Notes under the pieces: generated by a model
The model's database searches: none
What the model saw: only the letters and a program-made list of their open reading frames with translations
What the model was told of the DNA's origin: nothing
Part shown: positions 35,129-43,634 of the stretch, piece by piece
How positions within the stretch are numbered: the first letter of the stretch is position 1
Layout: each line of letters starts with the position of its first letter
Made by a program: the position numbers and the translations under genes
DNA from: Edaphobacter sp. 4G125
GTDB lineage: Bacteria; Acidobacteriota; Terriglobia; Terriglobales; Acidobacteriaceae
Direction: 5' to 3'
Assembly (NCBI RefSeq): GCF_014274685.1
Contig: NZ_CP060393.1
Location: forward strand, 744,001-808,000
Length of the DNA: 64,000 nucleotides

Positions 35129-36700
35129 ATGGCACAAAAGAAGGTGGACGTCCTGATCATCGGGTCGGGACATACTGGCGGTATGGCCGCAAAGATCCTG
35201 ACGGAGAAGGGTATCTCCTGCACGATGCTGGACGCAGGTCCGATGCTGAACTTCGAAAGATACCGCGAGCTGAAGCCTGTGAACGAACTGCCCTTTCGCG
35301 GCTTCCTCGCACCTGGACAACTTCCGCACGTGTATCAGGCGAACGAGTTCAACGCGAACTTCTGGGTAGACGAGAAGACGATTCCTTACAGCCATCCGGC
35401 GGACCAGCCTTACAACTGGGTCCGAGTGCGCAGCGTGGGTGGACGTTCCCCTGTATGGGGGCGCCAGTCGTTCCGTCTGAGCGACTATGAATTCAAGAGC
35501 AAAGATCATGATGGCTTTGGAGAGAACTGGCCGATCACACTGAAGGATCTGGCGCCGTACTACTCCCGCGTGGAGGAGATCTTTCGCGTAACGGGTCATA
35601 CGGATGGCTTGCCACAGTATCCGGACGGAAACTTTATCGAAGACAACTCGCCGTGGTCGGGCGCGATGCAGCGATTCGTCGATGCAGGTAAAAAGCTTGG
35701 CGTGCCTGTGACCAAGCCGCGCTCCTCGCTGGGCAAGGACGGGATGGCTGCGTCGTTGAACCTGCTACTTCCGGATGCGGTGGCAACGGGTAAGCTCACT
35801 ACAATTCCGAATGCGATTGTGCGTCAGATCACGGTCGATAAGAACACGGGGCGGGCGGATGGAGCGATCTTTATTGATCGGCACTCGCATCGCGAGATGG
35901 TGTTGAAGGCGCGCGTGGTGGTGGTTGCTGCGGGCACACTGGAGACGACTCGCCTGTTGATGCTCTCGGAGATCTGTAACTCAAGCGGAGCGCTTGGTCA
36001 TTACCTGTGTGACCAGATCTATGGAGCAGGTATTATCTGCTCCGTTCCAGAAGCGCGTGACGGTAAGGGTGCGCAAGGTTTGATGGGAGGCGGAGCTTTG
36101 ATTCCACGTTTCCGCAACCTGGAGACGAAGAGCAATGGATTCCTTCGTGGCTACGCTGTGAATGTTTCATGCAGTAATGGACCGTTCGACTCACGTGCCC
36201 TGCCTTTCTATGGCAAAGAGCTTGAAGAGAAGCTGAAGAGCTATAACGGCAGCGGATTCGGTACAAACATTATGGGCGAGACGCTTGGACACTATGAGAA
36301 CCACGTCACGCTGAACAAGCAGGTGGTTGATGCCTGGGGTATTCCTACGCTGAATATCAACACGAAATACACCAACAATGAAACCAATATGACAAAGGAC
36401 TACATCGATACCATGGCTGCGATGGCCGAGGCGGCAGGGTTCGATGTTCTCGTGAAGAACTACGAGTTCAATCCACCAGGTTACTCAATTCACGAGCAGG
36501 GCACAGCCCGCATGAGTGACGATCCAAAGAAGGGCGTTGTCAATCAGTGGAACCAGAGCCATGACATGAAGAACCTTTTCATTACTGACGCTAGTGTTTT
36601 TGTCAGCGCAGGATGGCAGAATCCGACGATTACCATGTGTGCACTCGCAATGCGTGCATCCGAATATCTGGCAGAGGAGATGCGCAAGGGCAACGTTTAA
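35129..36700 (+). CDS. GMC oxidoreductase, glucoside/gluconate dehydrogenase-like flavoprotein
   Basis: The 523-residue product has the FAD-binding VDVLIIGSGHTGGMAAKIL start with no leader peptide, VRSVGGRSPVWGRQSFR, VVVVAAGTLETTRLLML, and the C-terminal signature SIHEQGTARMSDDP with the catalytic histidine, followed by NLFITDASVFVSAGWQNPTITMCALAMR with the second active-site residue. GMC flavoproteins of this class oxidise sugar hydroxyls, for example C2 of gluconate or C3 of glucosides, and pass electrons to a cytochrome c. It should be co-exported with the 34376 subunit. A five-heme cytochrome follows after a 32-bp hairpin. Confidence 0.9.
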   Translation: MAQKKVDVLIIGSGHTGGMAAKILTEKGISCTMLDAGPMLNFERYRELKPVNELPFRGFLAPGQLPHVYQANEFNANFWVDEKTIPYSHPADQPYNWVRVRSVGGRSPVWGRQSFRLSDYEFKSKDHDGFGENWPITLKDLAPYYSRVEEIFRVTGHTDGLPQYPDGNFIEDNSPWSGAMQRFVDAGKKLGVPVTKPRSSLGKDGMAASLNLLLPDAVATGKLTTIPNAIVRQITVDKNTGRADGAIFIDRHSHREMVLKARVVVVAAGTLETTRLLMLSEICNSSGALGHYLCDQIYGAGIICSVPEARDGKGAQGLMGGGALIPRFRNLETKSNGFLRGYAVNVSCSNGPFDSRALPFYGKELEEKLKSYNGSGFGTNIMGETLGHYENHVTLNKQVVDAWGIPTLNINTKYTNNETNMTKDYIDTMAAMAEAAGFDVLVKNYEFNPPGYSIHEQGTARMSDDPKKGVVNQWNQSHDMKNLFITDASVFVSAGWQNPTITMCALAMRASEYLAEEMRKGNV

Positions 36701-36731
36701 CATTGCTGGCGTAATCTGAAAGGTCATCGGG

Positions 36732-36763
36732 GTGCCTTCTCTGTAACGAAGCGGAGAAGGCAC
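36732..36763 (+). repeat. Perfect 10-bp stem hairpin between GMC and multiheme cytochrome genes
   Basis: GTGCCTTCTC at 36732-36741 pairs exactly with GAGAAGGCAC at 36754-36763 around a 12-nt loop, with no T-run behind it. It may be an mRNA-processing or attenuation element that sets different levels for the enzyme and the cytochrome downstream. Confidence 0.55.
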
Positions 36764-36787
36764 GTTCGGTCTAAAGAGAGGTTTCCA

Positions 36788-37456
36788 GTGCAGAAGTTTC
36801 TGCTGATGCTTGTTGTTGTCTTCGGACTCGCCTCGATCGCCCAGGCGCAAAATTCCGGTTCTCCTGCGCCGGAGCCTTCGGCGACTGCTCCGGTGCAGCC
36901 CATCGCTTTCAATCACAAGCTGCACATTCAAACGGCAAAGATGGCCTGCAATAACTGCCACGAGCCGCGAGGCGATGGTTCGACGCTGGCTTTACCGCAG
37001 GCGGGCAAATGCATGAGCTGCCATACCTCGGTTGCAACGGACAAGCCCGAGATTAAACGCCTCGCTGAAGCGGCCAAGAACGAAGATCCCATTCTATGGG
37101 TACGCATCTACCGTGTACCTTCGTTTGTGACCTTCAGCCACAAGACCCACTCCGGCAATACCTGCGAGGAGTGCCATGGTCCCGTAGCTGAACGGACAAC
37201 GCTTGCCCGGGAAAAAGATACAAATATGGGGAGCTGTATCGCCTGCCACACGGCGAAGGGGGCTCGTACGACATGCGACACGTGCCATGCAATTATGTCA
37301 AAGAATGGTCACTCACCATTAGAAATTGACGCGACGGTATTGGCCCATCTCCATATACAAGCAAGGCCGTCTGCTCCGGTTTCGGCATTGAATAACGGTA
37401 CTCGCGTTGGGCAGCTTACGAGTCTCGCCAGTTTTCTGAATGCTCCGATGTTGTAA
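36788..37456 (+). CDS. Exported five-heme cytochrome c (c7/class III-like)
   Basis: The 222-residue product has a signal peptide ending near AQAQ (residue 21) and five CxxCH motifs at 54-58, 75-79, 126-130, 150-154 and 163-167. FNHKLH (41-46) and FSHKTH (116-121) supply likely distal histidines, the pattern of bis-histidine multiheme cytochromes of the c7/c3 type that act as periplasmic electron wires. The start is a GTG at 36788. The last 50 residues have no heme site and look unstructured. It probably takes electrons from the GMC/Gluconate_2-dh_3 enzyme upstream. Confidence 0.88.
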   Translation: MQKFLLMLVVVFGLASIAQAQNSGSPAPEPSATAPVQPIAFNHKLHIQTAKMACNNCHEPRGDGSTLALPQAGKCMSCHTSVATDKPEIKRLAEAAKNEDPILWVRIYRVPSFVTFSHKTHSGNTCEECHGPVAERTTLAREKDTNMGSCIACHTAKGARTTCDTCHAIMSKNGHSPLEIDATVLAHLHIQARPSAPVSALNNGTRVGQLTSLASFLNAPML

Positions 37457-37484
37457 CGGGAGAAAATCTTTCAGTGCCAAACGG

Positions 37485-37523
37485 AAGAGGCGAAGCCATA
37501 TTTGGATTCGCCTCTTCTGTTTA
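37485..37523 (+). terminator. Likely terminator after multiheme cytochrome gene
   Basis: AAGAGGCGAA at 37485-37494 pairs perfectly with TTCGCCTCTT at 37507-37516 around a 12-nt loop, followed by CTGTTTA. The T-run is short. Confidence 0.65.
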
Positions 37524-37676
37524 AAAAGGCATTCATCGGATCGCCGCATATTGGAACGACAGCAATCCCATGCCAATTTCCTATACCTGAGGTTCGAAGG
37601 TGCATGTTATTGTTACGCGTAATTTCAGAGAGCGATAAATTTCCGGCAGCAAAGCCAAAAGAGGCCCATAAATTTC

Positions 37677-39863
37677 ATGAAGAGCAGAAGAAGCCGTCGC
37701 GACTTTCTACGCATGGCCGTAACCTCGGCAGGAGTTGCAGCCGGAACGAGAATCTTTCCGGCGAGTATCAGCAAGGCGCTCTCAATCCCAGCCAATAAAG
37801 TTAGCGGAACGATTAAGGATGTCCAGCATGTTGTCATTCTGATGCAGGAGAACCGCTCGTTCGATCACTATTTCGGAAGCCTGAGAGGCGTTCGAGGGTT
37901 CAACGATCCCCGGCCGGTGCGATTTCCCAATGGGAAACCGATCTGGTATCAGCCTCCTGCTACGGTTCATACCAGCCGGTATCACTCCAGGGGGTTGCGG
38001 GCCGATGCACCTTATGTTTTGCCTTTCTACCTGAATCCGAAGGCGACGACTGAGTTTTCTCCAGGTACAGATCATGGTTGGAGCAGTGGCCACTTGGCTT
38101 GGAATCATGGGAAGCACAACCAGTGGGTGAATCAAAAACAGGACGTCGTGACGATGGGGTACCTGAAGCGCGACGACGTGAGCTTTCACTATGCGCTAGC
38201 GGATGCTTTCACGATTTGCGATGCCTATCATTGTTCGATTCATTCGAATACCGCGCCGAACAGAATTTATCTGTGGTCTGGAACGACAGATCCACGCAAT
38301 GTCTATGGGAACAAACCGAATGGTCCTGGAATGGAAGAACGTGGCGAGACGAATGGATATACATGGAAGACCTATCCAGAGCGTCTGGAGGCCCACGGGG
38401 TTAGCTGGAAGTTATATCAAGGAGGCTCTGGAGAGCCAGGTACGCCGACGGACAACTACACGGATAACTCTCTTGAATTCTTTGCCCAGTACCAAGTTAA
38501 AGAGGGGGCCTCGCCTACAAGCCCTCTGGTGGTGAAGGGAGTGTCGAACTACACGCTTCGCGAGTTCCATGAAGATGTTGTGAAAAATCGTCTGCCCCAG
38601 GTCTCCTGGATTGTCGCTCCATATAAGTACAGCGAGCATCCTGAGGCTTGTCCATCGGATGGCGCGCACTATATTAATTTAGTTCTCGAAGCTCTGACAG
38701 CAAGCCCAGAGGTTTGGAGCAAAACGGTCTTCTTCATTAACTACGATGAGAATGATGGCCAGTTCGATCACATCGTTCCCCCCATGCCTCCTCTGACGAG
38801 TGAGATGAATGCGCACGGTATGGTGTCAAAGGATCTCTTGGAGAGCCTGGGAGACGAGATTCTGGATCTGGATAAGTATCCGGAGAATAAGCGGCCACTA
38901 ATTCCTAACGCTGACCCTGGCGGTCTTCAGCCGATTGGTCTCGGACCACGAGTGCCGATGTTGATTATCTCTCCGTGGACTACTGGCGGATGGGTATGTT
39001 CACAGGTCTTCGACCATACATCGGTACTGCGATTTCTGGAGAAGAGGTTTGATATTCCTGAGCCGAATATCAGTGCGTGGCGCCGGTCTCTCTGTGGCGA
39101 CCTGACGGCGGCCTTTAATTTCTCGAGCCTGCCGGAACCTGGTATCCCTCACTTTGAGGTACCGAAGCTGATCGTCTCACAGCATCGTCCTTACCATGTA
39201 CCGGACGTGCAGTCGATGCCGAAGCAGGAGCCTGGCGTTCGTAAGGCACGTCCGCTTCCGTATGAGTTTTTCGTTCATGCGCGTCTTCGGGATGATAAGA
39301 CAGATGCTGTTACGGAAAAGGTCTGGATCGATTTTGCAAATACAGGCGAGGCAGGCGCTGGATTTTATGTGTACGATCGCGTGAAGCCCGATGATGCGCC
39401 AAGACGTTATACGATTTCGGCAGATCATCGTCTCTCAGATTATTGGTCGACGAAAGAAGCACATGGGGCCTACGACCTTGCAGTATATGGACCCAATGGA
39501 TACCACAGTTACTTCCGTGGAAATCTCGAAGAGGTAAGGCTCCAAGCTAAGGCGCATCCAGAAGTGAAGATGCGATACGACGTTCCGAAGGGAGATGTCT
39601 CTTTAACCTTGACGAATTCAGGTTCATCGCCCTGTAGCTTCAAGGTAGTTAATGCGTATAACAAGACCGCTCCGCATGTTTACTCTGTCGCTCCGGGAGC
39701 CAGCATTGACGATCATTGGGAACTTGCTTCCAGCTCGAACTGGTACGACTTGTCTGTTTCGGTAGCCGAGATGCCCTCGTACTTGAGGCGTTTCGCAGGA
39801 CACGTTGAAACAGGACGCCCCGGAACAAGCGATCCAGCCTTCTTTGAAGAAGGAACTGAGTAG
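37677..39863 (+). CDS. Tat-exported phosphocholine-type phospholipase C
   Basis: The 728-residue product has a Tat leader (SRRSRRDFLRMAVTSAGVAAG) and the phosphoesterase domain of the Pseudomonas PlcH/PlcN family: VQHVVILMQENRSFDHYFGSLRGVRGF, GTDHGWSSGHLAWNHGKHNQWV, VFFINYDENDGQFDHIVPP, and LGPRVPMLIISPWTTGGWVCSQVFDHTSVLRFLEKRF. The last 200 residues hold two beta-sandwich repeats (DUF756-like). It should cleave phosphatidylcholine or related head groups outside the inner membrane, freeing diacylglycerol and phosphate-containing heads. The glycerol backbone could feed the glp genes 8 kb away, which is inference. Confidence 0.92.
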   Translation: MKSRRSRRDFLRMAVTSAGVAAGTRIFPASISKALSIPANKVSGTIKDVQHVVILMQENRSFDHYFGSLRGVRGFNDPRPVRFPNGKPIWYQPPATVHTSRYHSRGLRADAPYVLPFYLNPKATTEFSPGTDHGWSSGHLAWNHGKHNQWVNQKQDVVTMGYLKRDDVSFHYALADAFTICDAYHCSIHSNTAPNRIYLWSGTTDPRNVYGNKPNGPGMEERGETNGYTWKTYPERLEAHGVSWKLYQGGSGEPGTPTDNYTDNSLEFFAQYQVKEGASPTSPLVVKGVSNYTLREFHEDVVKNRLPQVSWIVAPYKYSEHPEACPSDGAHYINLVLEALTASPEVWSKTVFFINYDENDGQFDHIVPPMPPLTSEMNAHGMVSKDLLESLGDEILDLDKYPENKRPLIPNADPGGLQPIGLGPRVPMLIISPWTTGGWVCSQVFDHTSVLRFLEKRFDIPEPNISAWRRSLCGDLTAAFNFSSLPEPGIPHFEVPKLIVSQHRPYHVPDVQSMPKQEPGVRKARPLPYEFFVHARLRDDKTDAVTEKVWIDFANTGEAGAGFYVYDRVKPDDAPRRYTISADHRLSDYWSTKEAHGAYDLAVYGPNGYHSYFRGNLEEVRLQAKAHPEVKMRYDVPKGDVSLTLTNSGSSPCSFKVVNAYNKTAPHVYSVAPGASIDDHWELASSSNWYDLSVSVAEMPSYLRRFAGHVETGRPGTSDPAFFEEGTE

Positions 39864-40246
39864 CCTGCTATTGCAATAGTGGTTTGATGGAGAGATATCG
39901 GCAATCTTCTAGTTAAATGACGAATCGAACACTTAACTGAATGGAATGCAGCATATCTTGCCAGGTACAAACACACGACTCATTTAATTTGTCGACAAAT
40001 AAAGCACATATATAGAGAAAATCCATATTATCTATTTATTATCAATGATATACGGGAAATTGCCTTCTCTATAATTTGACTATTCCTCGATCGCTTTAAA
40101 GTCATTTTTTCGTTATTTGTATCCGATAGGTGGACAATTGATATCCAGATGAGATAGTTTCGTGCGAAATGAAATCATGCCCGCACGGGCGCAATACCTC
40201 TTCAGCAGAGAGAATGCGGCCGCAGCGATGCAAAAAGGAACATCTG
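39864..40246. promoter_or_regulatory. AT-rich 383-bp regulatory gap before TonB-dependent receptor
   Basis: No gene is supported here. The gap is clearly AT-rich compared with its surroundings. It holds the 12-bp palindrome CTATTGCAATAG at 39868-39879, a 14-bp palindrome (separate entry), a TTGACT word at 40075, and an AAAAAGGAA ribosome-binding site at 40232-40240. It is probably the main promoter of the operon from 40247 on. Confidence 0.5.
39987..40000. promoter_or_regulatory. ATTTGTCGACAAAT operator-like palindrome
   Basis: A perfect 14-bp palindrome whose core TTGT-CG-ACAA resembles FadR/GntR-subfamily operators, 247 bp upstream of the TonB-dependent receptor start. It is the best operator candidate for the receptor/glycosidase/aldolase operon. 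No matching regulator gene is in the window. Confidence 0.5.
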
Positions 40247-43200
40247 ATGAACACTCTACGACGCGGTGCCGCAGCGCTCTTTCAGGTCTTCAACATGTCT
40301 GGTTGTAATTGGAGAATTTTCCGTAAAGCAGCCTGCATGTTAGCGGTTGTTGTCAGCGCGGCTTTTGCTTCGGCGCAAGTTAACTCCACAGGTACAATCT
40401 CGGGCCGTATCACCGATGCACAGGGAGGCGTTCTTAGCGGCGCCACTGTTTCGATCGTAGAGCGATCGACCAATGTCGAAACAAAGCTTACGAGCAACAG
40501 CTCTGGCTTTTACTCCGCCGGCTTCCTTAAGCCGGGGACCTATTCCATCAAAATCAGTGCTGACGGATTCGAGAGTGCCTTAAGCAGCGGGCTCACCCTG
40601 CAGGTAGGACAGGTGCTCAACCAGGACTTTTCGCTCAAGGTTGGCCAGGTTACGGAGACTGTCAATGTTTCAACCGGCGCTCCTCTGCTCAATACAGAAT
40701 CCGGAGAGCTAGGTAACGTCATCTCGCACGAGCCTGTGGTTCAGCTACCACTCAATGGCCGCAACTTCTCTCAGCTTGCGCTTCTGGTTCCTGGTGTCAA
40801 TTCTGGTTCCGTTGGCGGAGTTCGTTCCACCGGAGGAGGAAATGAAACCCAGCGTGCTGGCACTTCGATCACAGCAAATGGCGCTCGCGGCAGCTTCAAC
40901 CTCTACATGATCAATGGTATCCAGAACGTCGATCAATCTGTAGGAACCGCGAAGGTTTTTCCGAACCTCGAAGACATTCAGGAATTCAAAGTACAAATTG
41001 GTAACTCAGACGCACAGTTCGCGGCTGGAGGCGCAGTGGTGAATGTTATCACCCGTTCCGGCTCCAATGGATTTCATGGATCTGCATTTGAGTTCTTCCG
41101 CAATTCGGCACTTGATGCCCGTGGTTACTTTGATGCGGCCAAGCCGATCTTTCAGCAGAATCAGTTCGGTGGCTCGCTCGGTGGGCCGATCAAGCGCGAC
41201 AAGCTCTTCTTCTTTGCCGATTATCAAGGGTTAATCACGCACACCGCGCCCACAGCGATTACCAGCGTTCCGACAGCTGCTATGCGTGCAGGAAACTTCC
41301 AAGGATTCGCCAACATCTACGACCCCAACACCTATAACGCCACGACCAAAACGCGTACGCAATTTGCCAGTAACCAAATCCCTACATCACGCTTTGATCC
41401 CATTGCAGTTAATCTGCTGCAGACCATTCCGCTTCCGAATCTCCCCGGAAATGCAAATAATTTTCGTTTCAACAATCTACAGGTTAACGTGCAACATCAA
41501 TACGATGTACGCATTGACTATGTGCTTAGCGCCAAGGACAGCTTATTTGCGCAGTACACCAATGGCCGCGCGGACGTAAGTTTTCCAAGCACCCCGGTGA
41601 AGATTGGAAATACTTGGAATCCTCTGGCCTTTGCAGGAGCCAACCGCAACAACCATGCGCCAAGCCAGCAAGCCACCCTACAAGAGACGCACGTCTTTTC
41701 GTCGTCATTAGTCAATGAGTTGGCTGTAGGGTACACGAGGTTCGTCTTACTCGTATCCCCTCTGGACCGGGGCTATAACACCTCACTAGCCCTGGGTCTG
41801 CAAGGAGCGAATACTGCCTCCAATACTGATGGCTCTGGACTCGCCTCGCTCAGCATCACGGGATTCAGCGGTTATAGTGCCAGTTTCCAACCGGAAATCG
41901 TACCGCAAAACACAATCCAGTTCTCCGATAATCTCATGCTGAACTATGGAGCCCATGCCATGCGCTTCGGCTTCAGCGGAGTGCACAATAACTTCGGCTT
42001 TAATCAGTTGCAGGCTCCATCGGGCGCATTGACCTTCTCAGGAACGTATAGCAATAACACAATTACTGATCCGGTTACGGGTAAAACATCAACTGTTGGC
42101 GGCTCTGGATTCGCCGACTTCCTGCTGGGCGTTCCGGTCAGCGCCTCTAAATCCACTCTGCCTCAAGGGATGCCATATATCAGCTATACCGATTTTGGTG
42201 CGTACGCGCAGGATACGTGGCGCCTTACGCCGAAGCTAACTGCCGTGCTCGGCATGCGTTACGATCTTTTCACCTCTCCTGTCGATCGCAAGAATCGCAT
42301 GTCAAATTTTGTTCCTGATGGAGGTGCAATCTCACAGGTCGCAGGCGGAACCGGGAAGATTGTTACCGCTGATCAGGATGGCTACAGCCGGGCGATCATC
42401 CAAACACGTAAATTGAACTTTACTCCACGCATCAGCCTTGCTTATAAGATCGGCAATAAAACTGTGGTGCGTAGTGCCTTCGGTGCCTACTTCTTCAATG
42501 AACAGGGAACCGGATCTTCTGCCCGTCTTTTCCTTAATTACCCATTCGCTCAGACATTTAGCACAAATTGCTCATCGACCACTCCCTGCCTCAGTACATC
42601 CGCAGGTATTCCACTGTCGCCTTCAGCGAGCAACGTGCCGGTTGTCGTCTACTATCCACTGCGAAATCCGAGCCCTTATGTCAACCAATGGAACCTAACG
42701 ATCGAGCACCAGGTTACAGACTCCCTGGTTGTCCGCGGTTCCTATGTAGGGTCGAAAGGAACGCACCTCGGCATCGCACTTAATGAGAATGTTCCGATTC
42801 CCGGTCCCGGAAATGTTCAAGCTAATTCTCCCTATCCGGCTTACTCGACGATCCAGTCCTGGGAGAATCGCGGCGTTTCCAGCTATAACGCTCTGCAGCT
42901 TTCGGCGGAGCAACGTGCATGGCATGGTTTACAGTACCTTGCCGCATATACCTGGAGCCGCAGTCTCGACCAGGGTTCCGGTGGAAACTCATCCTCCAGC
43001 GAATCCCGCATCAACATCCAGAATCCCCGCAACCTGTCTGCTGATTATGGTCTTTCAGACTTTGACCATCGTCAACGCTTTACCTTCAGCCCTGTATACC
43101 AGCTTCCGTTCGGGCGTGGACGACAGTATGGCGGAAGCGTAAATGGCTTACTTGATGGGGTAATTGGTGGCTGGGACCTTACCGGTATTGTGACGTTACA

Positions 43201-43615
43201 GAGTGGAGCTCCGTTCTCTGTATCCATGTCCTCCAACGCCTCACTCAACACGGGTACCTTCCTTCGGCCCGATCGCGTCTGCAACGGTAATAAATCTGGT
43301 GATCAAAGAACCCTAATTGCGTATTACGACACAAGCTGTTTTGTGAATCCGCCGCAATACACCTTTGGCAATACCAGACGCAATATTTTGATTGGCCCAA
43401 GCTATCAGACAATCGACGCAGGGCTGCATAAAGACTTCCGCATTCGCGAATCCCTAGGAATGCAATTCCGCGCTGAATTTTTCAATCTATTCAACACTGC
43501 CAATTTTGGGATGCCGGGAAATAGCATCGGCTCCGCCTCTGCTGGGAAAATCTCGTCGTTGGCTACTGGAGCAACGGCGCGTCAGATGCAATTTGCCATG
43601 CGGTTCCACTGGTAA
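40247..43615 (+). CDS. Oar-like TonB-dependent receptor with carboxypeptidase-regulatory domain
   Basis: The 1122-residue outer-membrane product starts at an ATG preceded by AAAAGGAA. A longer frame from 40169 lacks a leader. After a signal peptide (FRKAACMLAVVVSAAFASAQ) comes a carboxypeptidase-regulatory-like beta domain (GTISGRITDAQGGVLSGATVSI...FLKPGTYSIKISADGFE), then the plug (VVQLPLNGRNFSQLALLVPGV, LYMINGIQNVDQ, GGAVVNVITRSGSNGFHGSAFEF) and a long beta-barrel ending in the aromatic RQMQFAMRFHW. Such receptors import oligosaccharides or other large nutrients in Acidobacteriota. It heads an operon with a glycosidase-like protein, which suggests a glycan ligand. Confidence 0.92.
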   Translation: MNTLRRGAAALFQVFNMSGCNWRIFRKAACMLAVVVSAAFASAQVNSTGTISGRITDAQGGVLSGATVSIVERSTNVETKLTSNSSGFYSAGFLKPGTYSIKISADGFESALSSGLTLQVGQVLNQDFSLKVGQVTETVNVSTGAPLLNTESGELGNVISHEPVVQLPLNGRNFSQLALLVPGVNSGSVGGVRSTGGGNETQRAGTSITANGARGSFNLYMINGIQNVDQSVGTAKVFPNLEDIQEFKVQIGNSDAQFAAGGAVVNVITRSGSNGFHGSAFEFFRNSALDARGYFDAAKPIFQQNQFGGSLGGPIKRDKLFFFADYQGLITHTAPTAITSVPTAAMRAGNFQGFANIYDPNTYNATTKTRTQFASNQIPTSRFDPIAVNLLQTIPLPNLPGNANNFRFNNLQVNVQHQYDVRIDYVLSAKDSLFAQYTNGRADVSFPSTPVKIGNTWNPLAFAGANRNNHAPSQQATLQETHVFSSSLVNELAVGYTRFVLLVSPLDRGYNTSLALGLQGANTASNTDGSGLASLSITGFSGYSASFQPEIVPQNTIQFSDNLMLNYGAHAMRFGFSGVHNNFGFNQLQAPSGALTFSGTYSNNTITDPVTGKTSTVGGSGFADFLLGVPVSASKSTLPQGMPYISYTDFGAYAQDTWRLTPKLTAVLGMRYDLFTSPVDRKNRMSNFVPDGGAISQVAGGTGKIVTADQDGYSRAIIQTRKLNFTPRISLAYKIGNKTVVRSAFGAYFFNEQGTGSSARLFLNYPFAQTFSTNCSSTTPCLSTSAGIPLSPSASNVPVVVYYPLRNPSPYVNQWNLTIEHQVTDSLVVRGSYVGSKGTHLGIALNENVPIPGPGNVQANSPYPAYSTIQSWENRGVSSYNALQLSAEQRAWHGLQYLAAYTWSRSLDQGSGGNSSSSESRINIQNPRNLSADYGLSDFDHRQRFTFSPVYQLPFGRGRQYGGSVNGLLDGVIGGWDLTGIVTLQSGAPFSVSMSSNASLNTGTFLRPDRVCNGNKSGDQRTLIAYYDTSCFVNPPQYTFGNTRRNILIGPSYQTIDAGLHKDFRIRESLGMQFRAEFFNLFNTANFGMPGNSIGSASAGKISSLATGATARQMQFAMRFHW

Positions 43616-43634
43616 GCAATCTAGGAGAAAAGAG

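Noticed and set aside
40169-40246. Longer start of the TonB-dependent receptor
   Set aside because: The extra residues are polar with no leader, whereas the ATG at 40247 has a ribosome-binding site and leads into a signal peptide.
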